From Bin5 sp965207495 (GTDB lineage: Bacteria; Chloroflexota; Anaerolineae; Caldilineales; Caldilineaceae), in assembly GCA_965207495.1 (NCBI GenBank), contig OZ242287.1, forward strand, positions 4,216,001 to 4,280,000: a DNA stretch of 64,000 nucleotides, written 5' to 3'. Both the position numbers and the translations under genes were made by a program. The notes below the pieces were generated by a model. The model was not told the origin of the DNA. It saw only the letters and a program-made list of their open reading frames with translations, and ran no database searches. This document shows positions 16,677-24,041 of this stretch, in pieces; positions within the stretch are counted from its first letter, which is position 1; each line of letters opens with the position of its first letter.

Positions 16677-17786
16677 ATGGATATCGGACGAGCACTGACT
16701 TACTTTTCAGAGGACGAACGCTGGGTCGAGAAGACGGCCATCGGCACGGGGTTGCTTCTGATCAGTTCATTGCTCCTGGTGGCGTTGATTGGCGTTCTTG
16801 GCTACTTTATCCTGTTCGGTTACCTGGTGCGTCTGCTCCAGAACGTCCGCGACGACGTCCATCCTGTTCTGCCGGAATGGGATCAGTGGGGTGATGATCT
16901 TGTTCGCGGGGTAAAGCTGGCCTGTGTATATCTGGTGTGGGCGTTGCCGATGATTCTTATTTCGGTTCCGCTCTTCATCATCGGAATTGTCATATCTGAG
17001 AACGCACGAGGTCCGGAAAGCGATGTAGGGGCGATATTTGGTGTGTGTGCGCTCTGTCTGCAATTTCTAATAGGTATCGCTTACCTCGTCGTTCAGCCTG
17101 GATTCACCATCGCCTTTGCCAGGAACGAAACCATCAGCGACGGCCTCCAGGTTTCGGAAATCTGGGACTGGACTCGTGACAATATCGGCAATGTCGTGAT
17201 CGTGGCGATTCTCACGGCGATCGCCGCTATGATCATCACGACGGTCGGCAGCATTGTGGGACTGATTCTGTGCGTAATCGGCGCGGTTGTAACTGTACCG
17301 TTGTCGCAGCTGATCATCTACTACTTCCAGAGCCACCTGTACGGCCAGCTGGCGAGAATGGCTGGGGAGGGCCCGGCAGAGGGCGTTTCGGGGCCTGCGC
17401 CAGCTCCTGATCCAGAGTTCGAATGGACTGCTGAAACTGTCGAAGAAACTGAGATTTCAGGCGAGGTGGTCCCGCCGGCTGTGTTCGACCCGCAGACCGA
17501 GCCGGAGCCGCCGGCGGATCTTGAAGCAGCAGTCGAGGGGGACATGCCGGAAGAGGCGGAGCCTCGGGTGGTTTCTGACGAGCCCGAGGAGAATGGGGAG
17601 TCAGAAGAAAGTGTTGAGTGGGAAGAAGGTGCTGAGCCGGAGGTAGGTGCTGAGCCGGAGGTAGGTGCTGAGCCGGAGGTAGGTGCTGAGCCGGAGGTAG
17701 GTGCTGAGCCGGAGGTAGGTGCTGAGCAAGAGGTAGGTGCTGAGCAAGAGGAGGATGAATCTCCTTCAGAGCCGAAGAGCCAGTAG
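16677..17786 (+). CDS. DUF4013 membrane protein with repetitive acidic tail
   Basis: Residues 1-230 are a DUF4013-type membrane domain with about five hydrophobic segments and the family pattern LFGYLVRLLQNV...PEWDQWGDDLVRGVK. Its function is unknown. The rest (about 230-369) is a highly acidic, Pro/Glu-rich, presumably disordered tail containing seven 6-residue repeats of GAEPEV/GAEQEV type. AAAGGAG precedes the ATG. It lies 41 bp after queG on the same strand and ends before a strong terminator, so the two may be one transcript. Confidence 0.85.
   Translation: MDIGRALTYFSEDERWVEKTAIGTGLLLISSLLLVALIGVLGYFILFGYLVRLLQNVRDDVHPVLPEWDQWGDDLVRGVKLACVYLVWALPMILISVPLFIIGIVISENARGPESDVGAIFGVCALCLQFLIGIAYLVVQPGFTIAFARNETISDGLQVSEIWDWTRDNIGNVVIVAILTAIAAMIITTVGSIVGLILCVIGAVVTVPLSQLIIYYFQSHLYGQLARMAGEGPAEGVSGPAPAPDPEFEWTAETVEETEISGEVVPPAVFDPQTEPEPPADLEAAVEGDMPEEAEPRVVSDEPEENGESEESVEWEEGAEPEVGAEPEVGAEPEVGAEPEVGAEPEVGAEQEVGAEQEEDESPSEPKSQ
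17628..17753 (+). repeat. Seven tandem 18-bp repeats in the DUF4013 gene
   Basis: The unit GGTGCTGAGCCGGAGGTA occurs five times essentially unchanged, followed by two copies in which CCG is replaced by CAA and the last ends in GAG. Being a multiple of three, copy-number changes would keep the frame. Confidence 0.95.
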
Positions 17787-17830
17787 GGGCAGAGTCCCCG
17801 GGGGCGGAGCGAAAGGATACAGGTCGGCAA

Positions 17831-17872
17831 GCCTGTGCGAGATTGTAAAATCTCGCACAGGCTTTCTTTTTT
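17831..17872 (+). terminator. Rho-independent terminator after queG-DUF4013
   Basis: GCCTGTGCGAGATT (17831-17844) pairs perfectly over 14 bp with AATCTCGCACAGGC (17849-17862) across a GTAA loop, followed by TTTCTTTTTT. It is the best terminator in the window and separates the + unit from convergent pdxT. Confidence 0.95.
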
Positions 17873-17979
17873 GGCCTACATTGGAGGGCGCCGGACCAGA
17901 GATAATTTGATGGTTACGAGTCGACGCCATTGACCCTCTGGCTACCGGCTGTCCGTCGCAGGCGATTCTTTTGTGCCGG

Positions 17980-18606
17980 TTAGCCCGAGCAGTCCTTGAA
18001 CTCGTTTACGATCTGAATGAAGTAGCGGTGCCAGCGCGGGTCGTCAGTTAGTTCGGGGTGAAAGGCCGTGGCCAGGATCGGTCCTTTGCGTACGGCAGCG
18101 ATTACGGGCTCGGATTCATCTCCAGGGGAGGCAACGGTCGCAAGGGGAACCACGTCTTCGGCCACGGCGGTAATGGCGGGCGCGCGTATGAAGACTGCGT
18201 GGAAGGGCGTGTCTCCCAGTGTGGGAACGTCGAGATTGGCCTCAAAGCTGTCGACCTGGCGGCCAAAATAGTTGCGATTGACGGTTACATCCAAACCGCC
18301 GATCAGCGCCTGGCCGCCCAGTTTCTGGCCGGTCGCGTACTCAGCCAGAAGGATCATTCCAGCGCAGGTGCCCCAAGTGGGCTTGCCGCCATGAACCCAC
18401 TGACGCAGCGGCTCAACCAGTCCCCAGCGCTCGGCGACGAGCCCCATACTCGTGCTTTCGCCGCCAGGGATGATCAGCCCGTCCAGGTCGTCGAGCTCAG
18501 CGGCCAGTCTGACCTCGACGACCTGGACGTTGAGGCGCTTCAGCATGGCGATGTGTTCGCGGAAGGCGCCCTGGAGCGCGAGGATCCCCAAACGAACCCG
18601 GCTCAC
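17980..18606 (-). CDS. pdxT: Pyridoxal 5'-phosphate synthase glutaminase subunit
   Basis: PdxT hydrolyses glutamine and channels ammonia to PdxS for PLP synthesis. The 208-residue class I amidotransferase has LALQGAFREH at the N-terminus, the nucleophile Cys81 in WGTCAGMILLAEY, and the His183/Glu185 pair in FHPELTDD. The start is a GTG at 18606 that overlaps the stop of the upstream PIN-domain gene by 4 bp (GTGA). Its translation is therefore probably coupled to that gene and not directly to pdxS, which lies about 740 bp upstream. Confidence 0.95.
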   Translation of the reverse strand: MSRVRLGILALQGAFREHIAMLKRLNVQVVEVRLAAELDDLDGLIIPGGESTSMGLVAERWGLVEPLRQWVHGGKPTWGTCAGMILLAEYATGQKLGGQALIGGLDVTVNRNYFGRQVDSFEANLDVPTLGDTPFHAVFIRAPAITAVAEDVVPLATVASPGDESEPVIAAVRKGPILATAFHPELTDDPRWHRYFIQIVNEFKDCSG

Positions 18607-18947
18607 GGAATTTCCTCTTGCTGAGCGAGGAATTCGACCGGCGTCAGGACAGGCAAGGAAGTGCGATTTGCGAAGTCCTTTGGATTCCAGGTTACAAGCG
18701 TTTCGACCTGAGATTCCTCAGCAGTTTGCAGAACAAACACGTCGCCAAGAGTCATTCGCTTCTCAATTCCTTCGAAAAGAGAGGAGATTCCGCAGAGTTC
18801 CAAGAGCGAAAAAATGGAGAATCCAACACTCAGTTTGGGGAAGATTTCAATCAGCCTGCGGTTCTGTTCATAGCGAGCGTCACGATGGAAGAAGCGGTCA
18901 ATGACGAAGCGGTCAATGACAATGACATTTGTATCAATCAGGATCAA
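18603..18947 (-). CDS. PIN-domain protein, probable VapC-like toxin
   Basis: This 114-residue PIN-domain protein would be a magnesium-dependent ribonuclease. The opening MILIDTNVIVID holds the first acidic residue (Asp5). Glu50 in SLLEL and later acidic residues (about Asp69, and Asp91 in WNPKDF) fit the PIN acidic cluster. It overlaps the preceding small gene by 14 bp and pdxT by 4 bp. That small gene looks like an antitoxin, which gives a toxin-antitoxin layout. The target RNA is unknown. Confidence 0.82.
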   Translation of the reverse strand: MILIDTNVIVIDRFVIDRFFHRDARYEQNRRLIEIFPKLSVGFSIFSLLELCGISSLFEGIEKRMTLGDVFVLQTAEESQVETLVTWNPKDFANRTSLPVLTPVEFLAQQEEIP

Positions 18948-19245
18948 AACTCTCTCTCCGCATCGCCTTCACCATTTCTTCAGGAGTCCGGTAGGGCAGA
19001 CTATCGCCAACTTTCGCCGATATCCTTTCGAATTCAATTTGGCGCTCTTTCCTTGTCATTTCCAAGAACTTCGGGTCAACCTTCGCAATCATTTTCCATA
19101 AGTGGTCCAGATACGACTCTTCTTCCTGGGCAGGCAACAGGTCCGGAAAGATCACGACGACGTTTTGGCCGTTGGATGCTTCTACGTTTTCAGATAGTTC
19201 GACCACCCCATCGCGGTAGACACCCTTGACTGAAACGTCCGACAT
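18934..19245 (-). CDS. Putative antitoxin (AF2212/DUF104-like N-terminus)
   Basis: This 103-residue acidic protein has an N-terminal segment (VKGVYRDGVVELSENV, then VVVIF) resembling the beta-rich AF2212/PG0164 antitoxin family. The rest is helical and charged. It lies directly upstream of a PIN-domain gene with a 14-bp overlap, as in VapBC-type pairs. The antitoxin role is inferred from context and the N-terminal similarity. GGAGAAAAAG precedes the ATG. Confidence 0.65.
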   Translation of the reverse strand: MSDVSVKGVYRDGVVELSENVEASNGQNVVVIFPDLLPAQEEESYLDHLWKMIAKVDPKFLEMTRKERQIEFERISAKVGDSLPYRTPEEMVKAMRRESFDPD

Positions 19246-19275
19246 CTTTTTCTCCTGTCAGGAAAGGCCTTCAGA

Positions 19276-19310
19276 GCGGTGGCAGAAGGCATAGCCTTTC
19301 CTGCCACCGC
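19276..19310 (-). other. Intercistronic hairpin between pdxS and the antitoxin gene
   Basis: GCGGTGGCAG (19276-19285) pairs with CTGCCACCGC (19301-19310), with a further AGGC/GCCT pair inside. There is no U-run after it in the leftward direction, so it is not a classical terminator. It may stabilise the pdxS mRNA end or reduce read-through into the toxin-antitoxin-pdxT part. Confidence 0.6.
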
Positions 19311-19346
19311 CAGAACGAAAGAGGTGGGAGGTAGGGGCCGCTCTCG

Positions 19347-20264
19347 CTACCACCCGCGCTCTGCCATCTTTTCTTCTTCTGAAAGGTCGGTTACGTTGAT
19401 GCCGACCATGGGGGCGCCGAGGTTTTCGCTGACTTCAGCCAGGATGTGAGGATCGTTGAAGTGCGTGACAGCCTGGACGATGGCGTGGGCGCGCTTGGCG
19501 GGGTCGTCGCTCTTGAAAATGCCGGAGCCGACGAAGACGCCGTCAACGCCGAGCTGCATCATGAGGGCGGCATCGGCAGGAGTCGCCACGCCACCGGCGG
19601 CGAAGTTCACGACCGGGAGTCGGTTGAGCTCGGCGGTTTCCTTGACCAGGTCGTAGGGCGCCTGAATGTCCTTTGCATAGGTGAAGAGTTCGTCGGCGTC
19701 CATTCTGCTGATGCGGCGGATGGCGCCGTATACGCTGCGGGCGTGTCGTACCGCCTCAACGACATCTCCTGTGCCTGCCTCGCCCTTGGTGCGGATCATG
19801 GCGGCGCCTTCGGCAATGCGGCGCAGGGCCTCACCGAGGTTGCGGCAGCCGCAGACAAAGGGGATGGTGAAGCTGTGCTTGTTGATGTGATGGCTCTCGT
19901 CGGCGGGTGTCAGGACTTCGCTTTCGTCGATGTAATCTACGCCAAGGGCCTCCAGGATCTGCGCTTCGACAAAGTGGCCGATTCGCACTTTTGCCATCAC
20001 GGGAATTGTGACGGCCTCCATGATCTCTTTGATCAGGCGCGGGTCGCTCATGCGGGCCACGCCACCGTCCTGGCGAATGTCGGCGGGTACGCGTTCAAGG
20101 GCCATGACTGCGCAGGCACCGGCTTCTTCGGCGATGCGGGCCTGCTCAGCCGTCACTACGTCCATTATGACGCCGCCCTTAAGCATCTGTGCCAGACCGG
20201 ACTTCACAGCGAAAGTTCCTCGCTCCACCTGACCATCTTTCTGCTGACCGTTCTTAGTACTCAT
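19347..20264 (-). CDS. pdxS: Pyridoxal 5'-phosphate synthase lyase subunit
   Basis: PdxS condenses ribose 5-phosphate, glyceraldehyde 3-phosphate and PdxT-derived ammonia into PLP. The 305-residue TIM barrel shows GGVIMDVVTAEQA, IPVMAKVRIGH (with the Schiff-base lysine) and GEAGTGDVVEAVRH, all highly conserved. AAGGAGG stands nine bases before the ATG at 20264. It is the first sure gene of the unit pdxS, antitoxin, PIN, pdxT. Confidence 0.97.
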   Translation of the reverse strand: MSTKNGQQKDGQVERGTFAVKSGLAQMLKGGVIMDVVTAEQARIAEEAGACAVMALERVPADIRQDGGVARMSDPRLIKEIMEAVTIPVMAKVRIGHFVEAQILEALGVDYIDESEVLTPADESHHINKHSFTIPFVCGCRNLGEALRRIAEGAAMIRTKGEAGTGDVVEAVRHARSVYGAIRRISRMDADELFTYAKDIQAPYDLVKETAELNRLPVVNFAAGGVATPADAALMMQLGVDGVFVGSGIFKSDDPAKRAHAIVQAVTHFNDPHILAEVSENLGAPMVGINVTDLSEEEKMAERGW

Positions 20265-20479
20265 GGGTCTGTGCCTCCTTGGATGCCATAACGGGTCAGT
20301 ATTTTCTCGTACTGCGCGTTGAGGGTGAACGCCGAACGCGGGTTCTGTGCAACCTCTTGCGCCTGATATTGAATTCTGTTATTGTAGTCAAAAGCCCCCT
20401 TATTTTCCAACTTCACAAAAGCAGCGATCCCAGTCCCCGCGACGGCTATGGAGATCGAAGGTATGGCCTTTGTGTTCAA
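20261..20479 (-). CDS. Possible small ORF upstream of pdxS, unrecognised
   Basis: This 72-codon TTG-started frame has a stop that overlaps the pdxS start (ATGA). It has a short hydrophobic N-terminal stretch and no recognised domain, and no good ribosome site was seen. The overlap is its only support, and it may be chance. Confidence 0.2.
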   Translation of the reverse strand: MNTKAIPSISIAVAGTGIAAFVKLENKGAFDYNNRIQYQAQEVAQNPRSAFTLNAQYEKILTRYGIQGGTDP

Positions 20480-20672
20480 AGGGACAGTTGGGCAAGGTTT
20501 ACAACTGAGGTCGGCGTACTATTGTGCAGAATAACCATATGATTTCCGGCTCTGGTTCGGCGATCATTAGTTGGTAGCTTAAGGGGTTCCCGCGCGGGGC
20601 CTCTTAGTCGATTCAACCCCACAATAGCTTTTCGGACAGCAGGGATTGCCTGCAACAGGAGGAAACGGGCAT
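20265..20672. other. Divergent region between pdxS and amtB
   Basis: Apart from the doubtful small frame, these 408 bp hold no gene. They must carry the divergent promoters of pdxS and amtB. No convincing -35/-10 pair was found in either direction. Confidence 0.4.
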
Positions 20673-21881
20673 ATGGATGGAATCAACTCTGGAGATACTG
20701 CCTGGATCATCGTCGCCACCGCATTGGTGCTGATGATGACACCGGCGCTGGGTTTCTTCTATGGCGGTATGGTCCGCCGGAAGAACATCCTCTCCACTCT
20801 CAATCTCAGTTTCATAACGATTGGGCTCATCAGCATTCAGTGGGTCGTCATTGGGTATACGCTGGCCTTTGGCACGAGTGTCGCCGGGCTGATCGGTGGT
20901 CTTGACTACATTGGACTGTCAAATGTCGGTGTGGAGGCGCTGGAAGGGCTGTCCATACCGCACCTGCTTTTTGCCGCGTTCCAGATGACATTCGCCATCA
21001 TTACGCCCGCGCTGATTTCGGGGACGTTCGTGGAACGAATTCGTTTCAAGGTGTACCTGGTCTTCGCGGTACTGTGGGCAACGCTGGTCTATGACCCGGT
21101 CTGCCACTGGGCCTGGGGCGGCGGCATCTTTGCTCGCTGGGGCGCGCTGGACTTTGCCGGCGGGACGGTCGTGCATATAACGGCCGGATTCTCGGCACTG
21201 GCGTTTGCGATGGCAATTCGCAAGCGCAAAGGGTTCGGGCAGGTGGCGATCGAGCCGCATAACATCGCATTCACCGTATTGGGGGCAGGTTTGCTGTGGG
21301 TCGGCTGGTTTGGCTTCAACGGCGGCAGCGCGCTTGCGGCCGACGGCCTGGCGGTACAGGCGCTGGTGAACACGAATACGGCTGCTGCCGCCGCGGCGGT
21401 GGTCTGGATGTTTTTGTCCTGGCGTGACAATAAGCCCAGCGTACTGGGAATCGTGACGGGGGCAATTGTTGGCTTGGTTGCGATCACGCCGGCGGCTGGC
21501 TTCGTCACGCCGATGGCAGCGCTTCTAATCGGCGCAATTGCGGCGCCTGTCAGTTACTACAGCATCGATTTCCGAGAGAAGAAAGGTCTTGACGAAAGCC
21601 TGGATGTATGGGCCTGTCATGGTATGGCCGGAACATGGGGTGCGCTGGCAACCGGCCTGTTTGCTACTGCGGCGGTTGGCGGAACTGACGGCCTCTTTTA
21701 CGGGAATCCAAACCAGTTTGGCATCCAGTTGATGACTGTCCTCGTTACCATCGTATACTCGGTCGTCATCACATTTGTTTTGACCAAGGTCTTGGATGCG
21801 GTTTGGGGCCTGGCCGTCACCGAGCAGGAAGAGGAGATTGGCCTGGACATCAGCGAGCATGGCGAACGCGCGTATGCGTGA
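20673..21881 (+). CDS. amtB: Ammonium transporter
   Basis: This is an Amt/MEP/Rh channel for ammonium uptake across the cytoplasmic membrane (402 residues, about 11 helices). Family patterns are GFFYGGMVRRKN, the DFAGGTVVHITAG signature near residue 165, and a C-terminal region with WACHGMAGTWGAL. The start at 20673 is chosen because AGGAGG stands ten bases upstream; an earlier in-frame start adds nine residues. It is followed by two PII-like genes, the usual regulatory partners. The reading frame continues past the TGA for 37 further codons. Confidence 0.95.
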   Translation: MDGINSGDTAWIIVATALVLMMTPALGFFYGGMVRRKNILSTLNLSFITIGLISIQWVVIGYTLAFGTSVAGLIGGLDYIGLSNVGVEALEGLSIPHLLFAAFQMTFAIITPALISGTFVERIRFKVYLVFAVLWATLVYDPVCHWAWGGGIFARWGALDFAGGTVVHITAGFSALAFAMAIRKRKGFGQVAIEPHNIAFTVLGAGLLWVGWFGFNGGSALAADGLAVQALVNTNTAAAAAAVVWMFLSWRDNKPSVLGIVTGAIVGLVAITPAAGFVTPMAALLIGAIAAPVSYYSIDFREKKGLDESLDVWACHGMAGTWGALATGLFATAAVGGTDGLFYGNPNQFGIQLMTVLVTIVYSVVITFVLTKVLDAVWGLAVTEQEEEIGLDISEHGERAYA

Positions 21882-21995
21882 CTAGCGAGGCATGGTGGCG
21901 AAGGTACGTACTTTGAAGAAGCTGTTGATGCCGAAGAAACTGAAGCGGTTGAAAGTATGGAAGTCAGCGATAGTAGTGAACAGGAGGACGATTAG
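21882..21995 (+). other. In-frame acidic extension after the amtB stop codon
   Basis: After the amtB TGA the same frame runs open for 37 codons to a TAG at 21993-21995. It encodes a very acidic tail rich in Glu, Asp and Ser. The sequence around the stop (AGCGAGCATGGCGAA, 21852 onwards) is partly repeated just after it (AGCGAGGCATGGTGGCGAA). This suggests a local duplication or a truncated longer tail. Confidence 0.5.
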
Positions 21996-22015
21996 ACCCT
22001 TCTAGTCTTGCTACA

Positions 22016-22041
22016 GGGTCGTGCGGCTATCCGCACGACCC
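22016..22041 (+). other. Perfect 11-bp hairpin between amtB and the first PII gene
   Basis: GGGTCGTGCGG (22016-22026) pairs with CCGCACGACCC (22031-22041) across a CTAT loop. No T-run follows, so it is more likely a stabilising or processing hairpin than an intrinsic terminator. Confidence 0.6.
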
Positions 22042-22093
22042 AGCCGGAACTCTGGTAGACTCCTCTTTGTATGTAGAGTAGAGGAGAGGAGCG

Positions 22094-22537
22094 ATGCTCA
22101 AGAAGGTTGAAGCCTACATCCGGCTCGAAAAGCTGACTGAAGTCAGGTCAGCGTTGGTGGAGGTCGGTGTCCCGGCCATCGATACGGTTGAGGTGAAGGG
22201 ACTAGGTAGGCAGACCGGCATCAGGTTGGCCGGACGGCAGAGCAGCTACACCGTAGACACATTGCCTCGTCTTCGCTTGACTGTGGTTGTAGACGAGGAC
22301 GACGTCGCCCAAATCGTAGAGACGGTCAGGGAGGCTGCTGCTACAGGAACACAGGGCGACGGCGCCATCTATATCTGCCCTGTAGAGAACCTGGTCCGAA
22401 TCAGCACAGGGGAGGAAGGCCAAGATGTGTTGGTCTATGAAGGAGACATTGACATTCAGGGAGTTCTTTCGCCTCCCCCCGACCTCAGCGATCTGTTTGC
22501 ATTCTACCTGGAAAGGAAGTACAGAGTAGAGGAGTGA
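22094..22537 (+). CDS. PII-like nitrogen regulatory protein 1
   Basis: This is a 147-residue GlnB/GlnK-family protein, placed after amtB, where PII proteins bind and block the transporter. The opening MLKKVEAYIRLEKL and the T-loop region GLGRQTG...SSYTVDTLPRL are typical, and Tyr52 matches the position uridylylated in E. coli PII. In the nucleotide-binding GDGK motif the lysine is replaced by Ala91 (GDGAIYICPVENLVRISTGE). There is a C-terminal extension of about 35 residues (from about 113) that the second copy lacks. GGAGAGGAG precedes the ATG. Confidence 0.9.
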   Translation: MLKKVEAYIRLEKLTEVRSALVEVGVPAIDTVEVKGLGRQTGIRLAGRQSSYTVDTLPRLRLTVVVDEDDVAQIVETVREAAATGTQGDGAIYICPVENLVRISTGEEGQDVLVYEGDIDIQGVLSPPPDLSDLFAFYLERKYRVEE

Positions 22538-22598
22538 AAGTGCTCTCGGTTCTTAAATTGAAGGTGGGAGCAGCTTTCGATAAACAGGAGAAATAGCG

Positions 22599-22991
22599 GT
22601 GTTCAAAAAGATCGAAGCGTACATCCGACAGGAGAAACTGGACGGTGTCAGGTTGGCTCTGATTGAAATTGGCGTCCCCGCCGTCGATACTGTCGAAGTG
22701 CAGGGTCACGGTCGTCAGAGTGGAATCAAGCTTGCCGGGCGACACAGCACCTATGTGGTGGATACGTTGCCCAGAATTCAGCTGAATCTCGTTGTAAGCG
22801 AGGATCAAGTTGAGCAGGTGGTGGAGACCATTCAGAGGACGGCGGCCACCGGCACACAGGGCGACGGGGCCATTTTCATTTGCCCCGTGGAAAACATCAT
22901 TCGCATCAGCACGGGCGAACAAGGAGACGATGCTCTCGTCTTCGAGGGCGAGATAGATATCTCCGAACACAGAGTTGATGGAGATGACTAG
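22599..22991 (+). CDS. PII-like nitrogen regulatory protein 2
   Basis: This is a 130-residue paralogue of the preceding gene, 61 bp downstream, with a GTG start and GGAG eight bases before it. Tyr52 of the T-loop is kept. GDGA (Ala91) replaces GDGK here too. The two copies are close in sequence over the core, so they arose by tandem duplication. Presumably they form trimers, perhaps mixed ones, and regulate AmtB. Confidence 0.9.
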   Translation: MFKKIEAYIRQEKLDGVRLALIEIGVPAVDTVEVQGHGRQSGIKLAGRHSTYVVDTLPRIQLNLVVSEDQVEQVVETIQRTAATGTQGDGAIFICPVENIIRISTGEQGDDALVFEGEIDISEHRVDGDD

Positions 22992-23105
22992 ATTCCGCTC
23001 CCGCTAGCGGACTTGCCTGACCCTGTCGACAAGGGATACCCCGTCCCGCCCAGTTGAGAGTACATACTTCCTATAAGCGCGTCCAGGGGGGACTTGCGTC
23101 TGTCG

Positions 23106-23963
23106 CTAGCCCTCATTGAGCGCGTTTCGCTTTTCCCAGTAACGTACAAACAGTGAGAGTCCTATCGTCATTACCAGATAGAGAAATGCGACGACGTTGT
23201 ACGTTTCGAAGAAGCGGAACGTGCTGGTTGCATAGAGCCTGCCGAGTTGAGTAATGTCCTGTACGCCCAGAACCGATACCAGCGCCGAGTCTTTGAGCAT
23301 AGCGATAAAATCGTTGCCCAGCGGCGGCAGTACGCGCCGGACCGCCTGAGGCAGGATCACAAAGCGCATGGCCTGGCTCCGGCTCATGCCGAGGCTGAGC
23401 GCCGCTTCCAACTGTCCTCGTTCCACACTCTCGATACCCGCCCGAAATATTTCAGCGATGAAGGCGCTGTAGCCGATTACGAGCGCCAGAATTGCGCGGC
23501 TGGTAAAGGAGAGCTGGCGGATGCTGAACTCGGCCAGGGGCTTTGCGACCAGGCCAAGTCCCAGCGCCTGGAGGGCTGATCCCGCCCAGTTGAACAGGTC
23601 CACGAGCCCTGGGGCGCCCACGAACGCAATGTAGAAGAGAATCACCAGCATCGGCACGCCGCGGATGATCTCCACGTAGAAGGAAGCAACTTCGTAGACC
23701 GGTCGATAGCGGGAGACGCGGGCCAAGCCCAGAACCAGACCGACCAAGAGGGCCAGACCAAACGAGATCAAGCAGACGTACAAGGTCACGCCCACGCCTT
23801 TTGATACGGCGTTGAAGATCAGGTTGTAGTCGGCGTCGGCTAGCAGGCTCCAGAGGAGCAGCACGCCCAGGAGCAGTGCTACCAGGAGCCAGTAGGGAAG
23901 GCGCGCGAAATAGTCGGCGGGAGAACGCCCGGGACGGCCTTGAGGAGAGTCGGCTGCTGCCAC
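23106..23963 (-). CDS. Polar amino-acid ABC transporter permease
   Basis: This is a 285-residue inner-membrane permease of the His/Glu/Gln/Arg/opine family. It has several hydrophobic helices and the EAA-type loop (EAALSLGMSRSQAMRFVILPQAVRRVLPPL, residues about 190-220), which contacts the ATPase. Other conserved elements are VEIIRGVPMLV and FIAEIFRAGIESV. The start is GTG. It is downstream of the binding-protein gene. No ATP-binding subunit gene is nearby, so an ATPase must come from elsewhere. Confidence 0.93.
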   Translation of the reverse strand: MAAADSPQGRPGRSPADYFARLPYWLLVALLLGVLLLWSLLADADYNLIFNAVSKGVGVTLYVCLISFGLALLVGLVLGLARVSRYRPVYEVASFYVEIIRGVPMLVILFYIAFVGAPGLVDLFNWAGSALQALGLGLVAKPLAEFSIRQLSFTSRAILALVIGYSAFIAEIFRAGIESVERGQLEAALSLGMSRSQAMRFVILPQAVRRVLPPLGNDFIAMLKDSALVSVLGVQDITQLGRLYATSTFRFFETYNVVAFLYLVMTIGLSLFVRYWEKRNALNEG

Positions 23964-23984
23964 TTGTGATGCGAGTTGTAAGAG

Positions 23985-24035
23985 TTCGAGCGCAAAGAGC
24001 GGGGGAGATCGTTATAATGTCTCTTTGCGCTCGAA
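23985..24035 (-). other. Perfect 15-bp intercistronic hairpin between binding protein and permease genes
   Basis: TTCGAGCGCAAAGAG (23985-23999) pairs perfectly with CTCTTTGCGCTCGAA (24021-24035) over a 21-nt loop. No U-run follows leftward. Hairpins at this place in ABC operons commonly protect the binding-protein mRNA and give it higher expression than the permease. Confidence 0.8.
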
Positions 24036-24041
24036 GTCATG

